DNA of 64,000 nucleotides from Smittia aterrima (lineage: Eukaryota > Arthropoda > Insecta > Diptera > Chironomidae), in contig CP093831.1 in assembly GCA_033063855.1 (NCBI GenBank), positions 14,198,001-14,262,000 of the forward strand, in the 5' to 3' direction. Below are positions 1 to 11,793 of this stretch, piece by piece. Both the position numbers and the translations under genes were made by a program. Under the pieces are notes generated by a model, which was not told where the DNA came from, made no database searches, and saw only the letters and a list, made by a program, of their open reading frames with translations. Within the stretch, counting starts at the first letter, position 1; every line of letters begins with the position of its first letter.

Positions 1-997
1 TGACGTCGAAGGAGCGTGTCGTCCAGTGTAAAATGCGATTGTCTGATGCAACGGATCTGTGTACAATGAGCAAGAGTTTTCAGATGCAATCCAATCTCAT
101 GTATTAAAATTCCGAGATAATCTTCTGACTCATTGACTGCGTGAATTTCTAAAACGATTTCAAAATTAATTTCTGAGTAATTTAAATAAACGCTGTATCA
201 TTTTACCGATTGTGAAATAGGGTTTCTTGAAGTCAATGCAACGCATGCTGTAGATGAGTGGAATACTCGATTCGGCTGGACGAAGAGGGCCTTGAACTGC
301 CAGATCAAATGCTGCTTGAGATTGAATATCGACACCACACATCTCAAACATCTTCTTCTGGTGTGAAGCTTGAAGTGACGCGAGTAGTGAATTTAATTTA
401 TGAACGAACACGTGATCATAAGAAGCTTTAAGCGTAACAGCAGAGTCACTGAAGTGCGTTTCAGTCGAACGACCAAATCTTCCTGTAACATGAAATACTC
501 TGATGGCTCGATTTTCTCTGAGTTTGAAAGCTGTACTGCATCCTTTGTTGATACCTAAAACTAATTAAAGACTTTAAAAGAGATTCAGAGATCATAGAAC
601 TTTACATACCCATAACTCCGCTTGAAAATCTCCCTAAACCTCTGCTACAAGAGCTCCTGAAGTCTTCGTTCTGATATCTCTTTCCAACCACTAAAACATG
701 ATCTGCCAAGTTCGTCTCCTGTTTCACTATGTATGACTGATCATCAGCATTACATTCAATCTTGACAATAGCGTTTGGTGGCCTCACTTCAAGCTGATTC
801 AGATCTAGAATATTTGAAATCTTTTGTAAACAAACCAAATTTTGTATAATTGACTCACCTCGGCAAAGATTCGATATGATTGCTGATTGCACCTTCTTCA
901 CGGACACTCCAGCTGGCTTGTAAATGTTTATAACTCCGTTCAAGTGTCTCCATAGCTTTGGAGCTTCTTTAATAATAAGATTTGAGGAAGTCAACAT
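1..997 (-). CDS. TRUB2: TRUB2-like mitochondrial pseudouridine synthase, 3' end cut by window edge
   Basis: Four exons are visible on the minus strand: 859-997, 610-804, 207-554 and 1-148 (continuing off the left edge). All junctions have GT/AG ends and keep frame. The ATG at 995-997 opens a protein with the TruB-family N-terminus (INIYKPAGV) and a C-terminal part matching TRUB2 (HEIGLHLKTLAHCTQIR). TRUB2 proteins act in mitochondria and modify uridines in mitochondrial RNA. The segment that carries the catalytic aspartate in the family (RLDxxASG in human) reads SRGLGRFSSG here, so the aspartate position appears to hold glycine. Either this is a catalytically altered orthologue or the family motif has drifted in insects. 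Family assignment is fairly sure; activity is uncertain. Confidence 0.82.
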
Positions 998-1850
998 TTT
1001 GTTTTTGCGGTTAAGCACGCAGTGGCGTCGAAGGGGAAAGTGAACCGGATAATAACAAAGTAATAAAAATATTTTAACGTTGTCATGATTTTTGATAGCG
1101 ATGAGATTTCCATGAAAACAACGATAAATTCTCAGAATTTCTATAATAATTCTTAGAATTATTAGTAAGTCTCGTCTCAAAGATTTTTCTCGAACAAATT
1201 TGTGAATGACGCCAAGGAAACTTCCTTGAAAACAGAATTCTAAATCGATTCTTCGAATTCCAATGCGTGTTCGTCATTCTGTAAATCCACACAAAGAAAA
1301 AATCTTCTGCCGAGAAGAAGAAGTAGAATTTTGATCCGAAGGTCGCCAACTCATGTGAACAAGTCATTTTAAATTTAAGTATAAATTTTTATTTCAAAAA
1401 AGTTTTAAAAAGTTGGTACAAATTGAATGTTGGAGCAATAGTTTGTAATACTCGTCGATAAATTATGCGTCGAATAAAAAGCTATCTAACTTTAAAGTCC
1501 TAAATTCATGAAAATTGGAATTCAAAATGTTTTTTATCTCTCAAATGGAATGTTATGCTTAAATTAAGCAAAGAAAAGCACTTTATAAGAAAAAGAGTAT
1601 GGGAATGAAACAGTTAACAGGAAGGAAAGTTTGTGGAAAGTGTGATATTTCAAATATCGCGTTTGCAGATCTTTCGAGGCACCAGCTATTTGTATTATTG
1701 TTGTGATGCAATTGTATCATCATCTGTTTAAATAAATAGAATTTTCCTTCTCAGGAAAAACTAGCATCTCAAGGTAGAATGTTTGTTAGTTGAAGGTTGA
1801 TTGTTCGTGTGTAGTTTCGCTGTGTGCTGAGGTTGCTTTGATTTGCTTAT
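998..1850. other. Intergenic region between TRUB2 and first small membrane-protein gene
   Basis: This holds the 5' flank of TRUB2 and the 3' flank of the next gene. Open frames here are short, lack splice partners and have no recognisable composition. I see no gene or repeat. Confidence 0.6.
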
Positions 1851-2479
1851 TTAGCAGCAAATACATCTGATGAGGCAGCAAATAATGCTGATGGCTAGCA
1901 AGAAAAGTGCTACCAAAACACAAATTCCAAGTGGGCTTTGGAAGAATTCAATGAGCGTACATTCTGTTGAAAAGAAAATCATGAAATATCTTTATCAACT
2001 TGAAATCTTAAGGTTCTTACTCAAGTTGGCTTCATCTGCATAAGGTTGAATCTCGCGTTGGAGCTTCTCAGTGTTGAAGACGATGTCTGGAGTGTAAAAT
2101 TTATCGGCGATCTTATTTCTACGGAAGTCATCGACCATGCATTGAGCTTTCTCGGGTTCTTGAGGATATTGGTTCTTGAGAATTGCGTGAATTGCAGTGT
2201 AAACTGCATCGTCTGCGAAGGACTTTAGGACATTGCCTTGAATCAATGCACAAGAGCAGACTGCGATAAACGTAATCAAACCGATTTTGCTATAAAATGG
2301 AAAACGAGTTTGTTAATTTCATCATCACTAGGCACGCAATTTTTTTTAAAGTCGTCGTCTGCTTCATGGTGATCTAACAATGATTCACAACAACAACACA
2401 ATTGGAAAAGTGAAAGTCCAACCACAACTTCTTATCTTCCTTGAATTATTTCCGTTTCCTTGATTGATACTCACTTCAT
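1851..2479 (-). CDS. Small secreted/single-pass membrane protein, tandem copy 1
   Basis: Three exons are inferred: 2475-2479 (only ATG AA), 2021-2289 and 1851-1963, giving about 128 residues. The tiny first exon is followed by a GTGAGT donor and the same arrangement recurs in the neighbouring copy, which supports it. The product begins with a signal-peptide-like segment (MNKIGLITFIAVCSC), has a polar middle containing CMVDDFRRNKIADKF, and ends with one hydrophobic helix followed by a cysteine-rich tail (RCICC). It is clearly paralogous to the gene at 2789-3249: both share CM-DDFR, PLGICV/PIGICV and the Cys tail. I do not recognise the family. A type I membrane protein with a palmitoylated tail is one reading. 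Confidence 0.72.
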
Positions 2480-2788
2480 TTTGGGATTGCGTTGTATTTT
2501 GTTTGTGGCGAGAAGCTGAATGATTTGTAAAAAATCTTTTTGAGGCGTCCGAATTGTTGGGTGCGAGCGAAGGGTTTTGATAGTATTGGTGAAGATATCC
2601 AAATGCCGCTCGCAATTCCACGGATTGGACTAACGTATATTTCAAATATCTCGCGATCAGTAATTTTATTTATCCAACTCAATGAACGCTTTTGAAATAT
2701 GAACATTTAAGAGTTTGTTTTAAAAATAGAAAAAGAAAAACATTAAAATTTATGACAAAAACATTTATTTAAAAAATTTGCCACGCTT
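2480..2788. other. Short intergenic region between the two small paralogues
   Basis: This is the 5' flank of copy 1 and 3' flank of copy 2. Overlapping short frames here show no family features. Nothing further seen. Confidence 0.5.
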
Positions 2789-3249
2789 TTAACAGCAAGC
2801 GTTGCACAAACACCTAAGGATGCAACAACAAATTGAAATCAACAGAAGAAGAATAATTATGAGGACACAAATGCCGATTGGAGTTTGAAGAAAAATTCCA
2901 ATTTTACATTTAATCTCAGCGGGTTGCTCGTAGTCTTCAATTTCCTTCTGGAGTTTATCAGCACTAAGAAGAAGTTCAGGTGAGAAAGTCATTTTCTCCA
3001 CAATTTTATCGCCTCGGAAGTCATCAATCATGCACTTAGCCAAGTCTTGATTTTCTGGATGCTTCACTCGCAAGAGACCTTCGATTGCAACATAAATACT
3101 ATCACCAGCGGTCTTTGTGATAACGTTGCCTTCGACTTGTGATGCTGCGAAACAGGTGACGAGCATGAATGCCATGAATATACACTTGCTATAATAAAAC
3201 GAGTAATTAACGCTCTATTAGTTTTATTTTCATTAAGAACTCACTTCAT
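2789..3249 (-). CDS. Small secreted/single-pass membrane protein, tandem copy 2
   Basis: Two exons: 3245-3249 (ATG AA, then a GTGAGT donor) and 2789-3188, giving about 134 residues. The N-terminus (MNKCIFMAFMLVTCFAAS) looks like a signal peptide. The middle has CMIDDFRGDKIVEKM. A strongly hydrophobic C-terminal helix ends in a cysteine-rich tail (RCLCNACC). Compared with copy 1, the intron before the last exon is absent here, so one copy lost or gained it after duplication. Function unknown; it was not matched to a named family. Confidence 0.75.
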
Positions 3250-4362
3250 CTTGGAGAAACTGATTTTTACGTGTCAGCGCTTCGACGATCTTTAATGAAA
3301 TAACTAAAAATAGATCGCAGATGTGCTTGGTGTGTGTAAACAGTTTTTTAAGAAGATTTTATTTTTATTGTTCCATAATATTAAAGTCGCCATTTCATCG
3401 TCAAACTAATTATAGAAATTGTGAAAATCAATTTTCTTTTACGCATCGTACTCTTCGTTGGGCGTGGTGAAACTTATGTGATCATCATGATGAAAATGCT
3501 TCAATTGGAGACGAAGATTTCCCTCGAACGTCATATGAAAGCTTTTTCAACTTTCGATTCGAATCAAGAGTCGCAATTTTCCTTTGAAAGAAAATATTTA
3601 TTTATATTAACGTACAAAGGTCTATTAAATAAATTTACTTTGAATTACATTGTTTGCATCTTAAATGATCGGATTCCTTTAAATATTTTCTTGAAATCGC
3701 ACGCGATCATTGAAAAATAAACTTTCTTTGTTAGAAAATTCGATCGGAAATAACTCGAGTTCAATGTTTGAATTTGAGATAAAGTGAATCGAAACTTTTT
3801 TCATTTTCATATGATATATCATCTACAAAGTTTTTGAGTAGATAAGTATGTGATCCGCAAATAGACTTTAAGATCATAGGTTTATTAAAGATTTTTTCCT
3901 CAAGTTTAATCATAAAACTTGAAAATATTTCTTCATTCCATTTCGAAGAAAAATCTCGAATTTCAGCCTTCTTTCAAAAAAACTATAAATAAAGATCTTA
4001 AATATCGAGTTCTCAAATTGTCATAAAAAAATTGTCGCCGAAAATCGATTGCGGCAAAAATTGATTTTTAACGGAAAATAAAAAAATGAACTTGAAGGGA
4101 TTGGGAGATCACAAGAATTGGTCTCCGCGGATTTTTGTTTTCATTTATTTTAAATTTTTTTTTTTATTAGTTTCTGTTTACCAGAGTGCCTTGAGTAACT
4201 TAAAAAATACGACATTTTCTCAATCCTGTTCCTTACTTTAAATTAAATATCGAATTCAAGTTGAAATGTTCTGAATTAAACGAAAAAGATGAATTTTGTT
4301 GACGCTCAGAACTTGTTTCTTCGGATTAAAATTTAATTGCTCTAAAATGATATTCGTGTCTG
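3250..4362. other. Intergenic region
   Basis: AT-rich DNA between divergently transcribed genes (copy 2 to the left, ankyrin gene to the right), so both promoters should lie here. A 99-codon frame at 3421-3720 starts with GTG and has no family-like composition; I treat it as chance. No repeat was noticed. Confidence 0.55.
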
Positions 4363-6662
4363 ATGGATCGCAAATCTTCGAATATATTTGACTTGGTTGG
4401 GAAAGGAGACGACTCAACCTTACAGCGACTGCTACTCGATGAGAAAGAAGAAAGAAATATTGCAACTCTCGCTGTAAGTTCAATTTTGCAACTAAATTCG
4501 AAGCAACAAGTGTCAATTTTCAATTATATTTTTAGCACGGAAACACAGCTTTGCACGAAGCAGCTTGGAAAGGATACAGTCGATGTGTGAAGGTTCTGTG
4601 CAATGTTTATCCAAAAGATAATGACGAAAACGTCAACAAGGAGAAACTTGGCTGGAAGAAGATTCATTTTATTAATCGAGTAAACTTTTGTGGCTTCTCT
4701 GCACTTCATCTCGCAGCGCAAAATGGCCACAATCAAACGTTAAGAGAATTGCTTTACGCAGGATGCAGTACTTCCATTCACAACGATTATGGAGACACTC
4801 CATTGCACACGGCATGTCGTTACGGTCACGCTGGCGTTGTTCGTATCTTGATTTCTGCAAAATGTGATGTTGATGCTTTCAATCTTAATCATGACACTCC
4901 ACTTCATATCACTTGTGCAATGGGAAGAAGAAAACTTACAAAACTACTTCTTGAGGCTGAATCAATGCAATTTCAAAACCTTCAACATGAATCTCCACTC
5001 GACATAGCTCGAAGAAAGAATCTCACAGAAATAATCGAAATCATGACAAATTATAAAGAAAAGTTGGAGAAGAAAATGATTCGCGAGGCTGCTCGAAACA
5101 GCAAATCTCCTCCACATCTCTTGCCACACAACAGTAAATCAAAGTACAATGCTCAACAGAAACAGAGTCCTCGACATTGGTCGCCATACGGTTGTCATTA
5201 CTATCCGGACACAAGAAATTTTCCATCTCCTAAACTCGAGTCACTTCCGAAAGATCCTCTCGAGAAAGGTGAACAGTATTACTTAGACTTGGGTGGAAAC
5301 ATTCGCAAAGGTCCAGTTGGAAGAGGAAACAAATGTTATTGCGTGCCGTTTGATAAAAATGGAGAAGCCACCGATGTTTGCAGAAATGCTCCGAAAGCAA
5401 CAGAAGAATCTGAAGAGAAGTTTGATTTGAAACGCAGTGCACTTGCTTCTAAATTTGAAAAGACTGCAAGAAATCGACATCACCAACTTCAACAGTCAAG
5501 TCGATCGAAACATAAAGAACGAAATGTTGATCCGCTTTACCCTCTGCTGAGAATTGTTGGAGATAAAAACAAACAACTTCATCTGAAACAATGGTTACAC
5601 AAAGTTTATCCAGATATTGGATCGAACTCAGATTTACAGCCAAGTCAGAGAAGCGACGATTTGGTTCGAGAAGTTTTCGTTGACGTTCATCGCGAGTCAA
5701 TAGAAAATCCAAAAGTTCAAATTTCTCGGAATAATTCAAAGCGAATGCCTGAATACGATGAAAATATCTGTGGACCAGAACAGACAGCTCAAGAGGAAGA
5801 TGAAGACGATGATCAGTACACAGACGTTTCGAATGAATCTGAGGGTGAATCAGGAAATGGATCAATTGCCAGCGACAATGAAAACGGATTCTACGATGAA
5901 GGATTTTTAAGAAACTTTCAACATCAACAACATGCACAGCGAAATGATTCGTTGACATCTCCAAGCATCAACAGCAATCAAAACATTGAAATGGAAATGG
6001 AGAAAATTGCGAAATCGCTTATGTTAGATAATGAAGGGAGTTTGATGGTGAACAGGAATCCCGATGTCATTCGAGATCTGATTCATCACAGTGCCAAACG
6101 AAGTACAAAGACGATCAAAAGTGCCATCAACAAGCCGACAACAACAGCATCAAACGTCCTTGCCTCAGGAGAACTTTATGTCAATAGTTTCTTCAACAAC
6201 GATTCAAAATCAAGAAGAAAGAGCGTTGATGAAGTCGATGGGCTTGATGAAATGATTTCTCAATTTCATCGAACAATTGTTAATTCATCAAACGTTTCAA
6301 CAGTTTCGTCACCATCAAATCAGCAGGACAATTCTCAAGTTGTTGAAGGGAGAAAGGAAGAATCTCGACATAAAACTTTTTGGAATCAAGCAGGTCGCTC
6401 GCGTAATCCTTTACCAATAAACATTGAAGAAATCGAGAAACACTCAGGAGACGATCCCATAAACGAACAAGTAACGACGACACTAAACGATAATAATTTT
6501 ATTTTATTGGATCAGTTGATGAAAGCTCGCAAGAAGTTCAATCAAACCTATCAACAACAACTTGAGCTAATGAATCACCTCGAAACTCCTTCGTCTAACG
6601 TCAACAACAAGCAGAGTTCAAATAATGACTCAACGATTCCCAGTTCTTCCACCTTAGTTTGA
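4363..6662 (+). CDS. Ankyrin-repeat protein of the ANKRD6 (Diversin/Diego) type
   Basis: Two exons: 4363-4473 and 4536-6662, joined at LATLA and HGNTALHEA, giving about 745 residues. Residues roughly 35-190 form several ankyrin repeats with the usual G-T-ALH-A--GH pattern, including one interrupted by a short insert (KDNDENVNKEKLGW). The rest is low-complexity and charged, with acidic stretches (EEDEDDD) and Asn/Ser-rich parts. The repeat wording (GNTALHEAAW, GDTPLHTACRYGH) and a following basic segment resemble vertebrate ANKRD6/Diversin, which links Wnt and planar-polarity signalling. Drosophila has more than one relative, so the exact orthologue is not fixed. A polyadenylation signal AATAAA lies at 6740-6745. 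Confidence 0.75.
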
Positions 6663-7545
6663 AATTTAATTTTAATTAACTCAAACATTCCATGACAAAT
6701 TTTTAATTTATTTTTTCAAATCTAATATTTTAATAGAGCAATAAAAATATCATTCGTGAGAATCAAAAGATAAATTCATTTGTTTTGAAAAATTTATCTC
6801 CCGCTTTCATTTCATTTTTGTTTACCCTCAAACGATAAATAATTGATCGGATCGGACAATATTAAAGGATTTTCTTGATCAAACAGAAATTTGTTTGTAA
6901 ACTTTTGTAGTTTACCGTGGCGCGATCCATTCAATCTGGCGCCAGCGAAAGGAGAGCAGACATCCAAGGGGAAAAAAATCTATATTTTATCTTTAATGCG
7001 AGAAAGGTTGGGTCATAGGCAAGCGAACAAACAGTGCATTTACACTAATTGCACGCAACTCTTTATTGCCATTTGTAGCTTGTGTCAACGGATCAACCCA
7101 AGTTTGTTCTCGCGGACTAAATTACCAATCGCTTTCTTCGAAACGAACTTTAATTCGCAAAGGCAACGAAATCTTTATTTACACAATCTTGATATCTGTT
7201 TTCACATATGTTAGACAATTATCGCGTCGTGGGAGTTTAAGATAATTTTTATTTTTATACTCAACCGTTTAAATTGATTTCTGAGGAGTTAAGTATTAAC
7301 TAATTGAAGCGATAATCAGAGTAAATAAATAATAAAAACTAAGTTATACTTTAATCTTATCACGAGTGGAAATTAAACAAATAATCATATCTAATTAAAA
7401 ACATTAAATAAACACTGCATGAAGTTCCAGTGGCGTCGGTAATAGTTTTAGGAATCTATTTGATGAGATTTCGCTTTTATCCCAAGCGAAGGTTTCGTCT
7501 GTCGTCGATGTTGAAATGATCTACTCAAACTTTTATTCTAAACTG
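6663..7545. other. 3' flanks of convergent genes
   Basis: Contains the ankyrin gene's polyadenylation signal (6740-6745) and the 3' flank of the receptor gene. A 107-codon frame at 6891-7214 shows no recognisable features. No repeat or RNA gene seen. Confidence 0.5.
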
Positions 7546-8672
7546 CTAAAAACTTGTTCGAGTAACTTTCGTTGAAGGCAGCGTCGCTTGATGGTATCGA
7601 GCGCGCGAGGAATCACAATAAACAATCTGAGAATGGATGAAAGTTTATCGTAAAATCGATTACTTTTTATTGCCTTTGGCTAATTAAGAGCTCGGTAAGT
7701 ACAGCTCACATATGGACTTACCTTTCTAAAGGATTTCCTGAAGTTTTCCGATAAAAATGCGTAGAGCAAAGGATTGATGCAACTGGAAGTGTACGCAAGG
7801 ATGTGAGCGCTTATTTGAAGCGCTATCGTAAGATGAGAATTTGACTGATACAAATGAAAGCTCTTCAAAAGAAGAATCGTTTGTATCGGCAGCCAAAGCG
7901 TCGCAAAGCACGCAACTACAATAATCACTAATCGTGTAACGCGTCGTTTTCCGCGGCGAGACTCCTTTGATTGCGTCAAATTACTTTTCCATAATCGCAT
8001 CAGCATAAATAGATAAAGACCCGAAATCAGTATAAGCGGCATGAGATAAGAGCTTGCAAAAAAGTAAATGTGAAATGTGCTCCAATCCAAAAAATCGTTC
8101 TCGATGAACATACAAGACGTTAAGTTCCTGTCATTGTCGACATAATCCAGTAAACCATGAGCGTGAAATGCCGGGAGATTTAAAAACAAAACTCCCATCC
8201 ACAGCACTCCAATGGAGATTAACGTGTTTCTCTCGCTTCTTATTCTCGACACAGGATAACAAACAGCTAAAAAGCGGTCCATCGACATAAGCACCAACGT
8301 GTAGATTGAAATATATGCAGTAACCACGATGAGATATTGAACAATTTTGCACCAAGCTAATCCGAATGGCCATTGTCCAAAGCTGTAATCCACAGCAGTG
8401 AACGGAATACAGAAACAAATGAAGAGCAGATCGGCCAAGGACAAATTGAAAATTAGAAGATTTGTAGTGTTCCTCATCTGAGAATTGCACAGCACTGTGA
8501 TCACGGTTAGCAAATTTCCAACGAATCCAATTACTCCGATGAGAGAGAAGAATATTGGGACGATAATAGAAATTGCCAGCTCTAATTGCCTTTCAGCTTC
8601 AAGCTCATCGGGACTAAGTTGTCTGCTGCCGTTTGACGGGGCAATAATTTCCATAAATTCTAATTCACTCAT
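7546..8672 (-). CDS. AstA-R1: Allatostatin-A (galanin-like) neuropeptide G-protein-coupled receptor
   Basis: Two exons: 7722-8672 with all seven membrane helices, and a short 3' exon 7546-7626 encoding the cytoplasmic tail (acceptor after TTCTCAG, stop TAG at 7546-7548). Together they give about 343 residues. Class A receptor landmarks are present: LSLADLLF in helix 2, SMDRFLAV after helix 3 (DRF in place of DRY, as in insect AstA receptors), the WLP motif in helix 6, and NPLLYAFLSENFRKSF at the end of helix 7. The N-terminus has an N-glycosylation site (NGS). These receptors bind FGL-amide allatostatins and act in feeding and endocrine control. The choice between the two insect AstA receptor paralogues is not settled. 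The short tail matches known AstA receptors in style (S-RY, T-RTS). Confidence 0.9.
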
Positions 8673-9965
8673 GATTTTAGCTTTCGTCGTAAAATTACTT
8701 TTGTCACATCAACTTGTTGCTTTCGTCATTTCAAGCCATAAAACTCATCAATCATTAGTCGTTTGTCTTAATTATCGTTTTTCCTTTGATCTTCCTCGCG
8801 TGCGATAAAATTACTTTTATATTCTTTGACGAGCGAACTATTCCTTGTTTTCAGGTTCGCGATAACGTTTCTCTTCAACAATTCAACACCGACTGAGCGA
8901 GAATTCAATTGAAAATTTGGTTTTATTTCTACGGAAAAAGCGAATGTTTTCTTACTTACGGATGACGATGGAAAATAATTAAACGTTCTTTTTCTCGTGT
9001 CCATGTGCGTCGCGCGCGATGAATTTTCTCCTCTCGCGAGTTTAATCACAGCGGGAGTGAACTTGGAAATTTGATGGAGAAAATAAAGGAACAATCTGAT
9101 GATATTGAACACAAATCGTTTTTCAAAAATAAGGAAATGCCATGACGTTGAGTGTTTACATTTTTCTTTTCTCCTCAAATAAACACACACACGGCCGATG
9201 CTTTTGTTCTCTCCATCTGATCGAGTAAATTGACTTAAATAATCTGGCGCACAACACCTGACTAAAGCTCTCTCGACGCACGAACCATCGAGTTGAATTT
9301 ACAAGCATTCCTCGAGTTAGACAATTCGCTTTGAGGAAAGTCAGATGGTTCACGCTTTAAAAACATCATCGCAAATTATAATTTAATATTTTACTAAATC
9401 ACGTCGAACTGTATATTTATACTAAAACAAGAGAAACCAGCGGGCGATCAAGCGATTTAAGTGCAAAAATTATTAATTGTTTGACTTTGTAGATCTCGCA
9501 GGTCGGAGGGGATGGAAAAATGAAACAAACCAATTCTCGTCTTCAGTCATTTAAATTTATTTTGAAAATTTTCTTTAATGTTACAGCAAAATCACAAATT
9601 TAATGTAAATATTAAACGACCAGCGTGACATCAAATAATTTAATTTGTCGTCTTAAAATATCGATTACAAACGGCGGAAGGTCGAGTGTTGAATTGAGAA
9701 TCTCTATTGGAAGATAGAAGCTTGTACGGAAACCTATTCAAGGAAACGGAGGATTCTTTCTCCATCATCTTCCATTAATTATTTACATGGCTCTTTTCTG
9801 TTACAAGAAATTAAATTTTCCCATTCTCATTTTTGTTTTGTTTGCTGTTTGCTATGAGAAATGGAACGAAAGATGGAGAGTGAAAATATAGAAATCCAAT
9901 TAGTAATCGTCGTTCGTGTTATCACTCGAGAAGGAAAGCAAGTGCAGAGTGGACAATTTTCTAAT
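8673..9965. other. Intergenic region upstream of the AstA receptor
   Basis: Holds the receptor promoter and probable 5' untranslated exons, plus the 3' end of the GTPase gene. A 140-codon minus-strand frame at 8768-9190 overlaps the likely 5' region and lacks family features. No repeats noticed. Confidence 0.5.
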
Positions 9966-11793
9966 TTAAGTGAGTGGAAAAACTTGAGTCACGACTCCAA
10001 CGCCCTTTGTTCGTCCATCGCGGAAAAGTAACGACATGCCGACCTTCACAAACTCCGGACGCATAAGGAAACGGAATAAACAAGATCCAGTTTCGTTTGC
10101 GCAAAGAAATTCCCGTCCAAATATTCCTTCGATTACGGCAGTTTGGCGAATGCTCCCGATGTGAATTGTGTTTTGAAATCCTTTCTTAATTCCTTTGACA
10201 CTTGGATGTTGAATTACGACAATTGTTGCCTGAAAATGAAAATAATTGTTGAATGAGGAAATTACTTAGAAATTTAAAAGCTTTTACCTGAAAGAACACA
10301 CAAGCAGAAGTCTCATCGCCGTCAGCAACGAGAACCATTCCACTTCGCAAGGCTGGCAATTCATCCGTTACTGAGAAACAAACGCTTGCACTTTGATTCG
10401 ACTTTATGCTCTTGCAAGGAAACTTGTTTCGATGAATTGATTTCACAACGCCAGAGTAGAATTCTCCATTTGGACCTGGTCCACATTTTACTTTCATCTT
10501 CTCATTCATTGTTCCTTTAACAAGAAGACCTCCGACAATTGTACCTACACCTTGTACTCGAAAAATTTCGTCGATGTGGAATTCGGGTGATTCTTTCTCC
10601 AATCGGCGCTGCTCGTTCTCATTAATGTTTGGAGTTAACATAAAGAGATATTTCTGCACTAAGTCTAATCCGACGCCAGTTACATTTGATACGCAGAAAA
10701 TTGGGATATACTTCTTATTGCTTTCGTCATCCAATAACCGGAAGTCATTCATCGATCCAATGACTAAAGGAGTTTTATGCTTGTCAACTTCATTTAAAAG
10801 TTGAGTAAGTTGTTTCAAAGTCCCAACATCATCAGGCGAAACAATGTCGATTTTAGTAAGAACGCAGAAGAAAGGAATCTTGAATGCTTTGATAATCTGA
10901 AGATTTTCAATTGTCATTTGATTTAAACTTCCGCTTGCGATGACAAGAGCGATGAAGTGTGGAGCATAGCCACTCACAGCTTGGATAGTTGTTCGCATAT
11001 ATCGTCGATGTCCTGCCAAATCCATGAAACTAACTAATTTAGAAGATAACTCGCTAATCTCTTCTGCTGTCATCATCTCATTATGTTTATAGTTGATCAC
11101 ATTTCCCGCCTCGTCGAATCCCAAAAGCTCATGAGAGATACAAGATGTTCGTCCTGATTTAATTTCGTGATAATGACGGAACATTTGAAGACGAGCGCGA
11201 CCTCTACCATTGTCTAATTCACCTTGAGTGAGTACGCCCACAAGAGAACTTTTACCAGCATCGACACTTCCCATCACACTGATTCGAATTTCCTCGATAT
11301 TTTTGTTCTCGGATAATTTTCGTACCAAAACTTCAACACAGCTCTTTCCGTTGTCTAAATTCCTTTTCCTTAAAACAGTCGTGGTTGCATTCAATTCTTC
11401 TGCCATTAAGCGAAGCGTCGTCAAGGAGCTACTCATGTCGATATCGTTCAAACCATGTAAAAATCCTAAAATAAAATGTTGCGATGAAAAATCAATAATC
11501 TTTGAGTGAGCTTAAGAAAACTTACCAGAGTCGGTTACTCCAATTTCATAAATGGCTTCACCATTACCTTCGTTTAATCGCCATTTCAACTGTGTTACCA
11601 GATGATCCAATCTTTGTTTCGATGGACTAATCAATTTTAATTTGTACTCAATGTTTCCAAATTGGGGCTCTGGAGGCAAATGATTGCCTAACATCTTATC
11701 AAGCGATTCCGAGTCACTGCTGCTGAAAGTCTCCGTGTCAGTCTCATCCGTTTGACCATCAGATGGATCAAACAAGCTTATGAAAGATTCCAT
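9966..11793 (-). CDS. GTPBP2: GTPBP1/GTPBP2-family translational GTPase, GTPBP2-like
   Basis: Three exons: 11526-11793, 10288-11465 and 9966-10229. Their lengths sum to exactly 570 codons. The GTP-binding core has the P-loop GSVDAGKSS (about residues 155-163), the family signature ELDNGRGRARLQMFR, the switch II DLAGH and the guanine-specificity TKID. The C-terminal exon has GSIRQTAVIEGI and LFRDGRTKGVG, typical of the elongation-factor-like domains of this family. GTPBP1/2 proteins are eEF1A-like GTPases linked to ribosome rescue and mRNA turnover. The segment TAEEISELSSK and GRARL favour GTPBP2, although TKID is more GTPBP1-like. The N-terminus is acidic and disordered (TDETDTETFSSSDSES). 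Confidence 0.9.

Noticed and set aside
3421..3720. 99-codon plus-strand frame
   Set aside because: Starts at GTG, has no recognisable motif or splice partner, and lies in an AT-rich intergenic region.
7680..7721. Receptor C-terminus read through as VSPYVSCTYRALN
   Set aside because: This is intron read-through after an AAG|GTAAGT donor. The exon at 7546-7626 gives a family-like tail.
8768..9190. 140-codon minus-strand frame upstream of the AstA receptor
   Set aside because: No family features; more likely 5' flank or untranslated sequence of the receptor.
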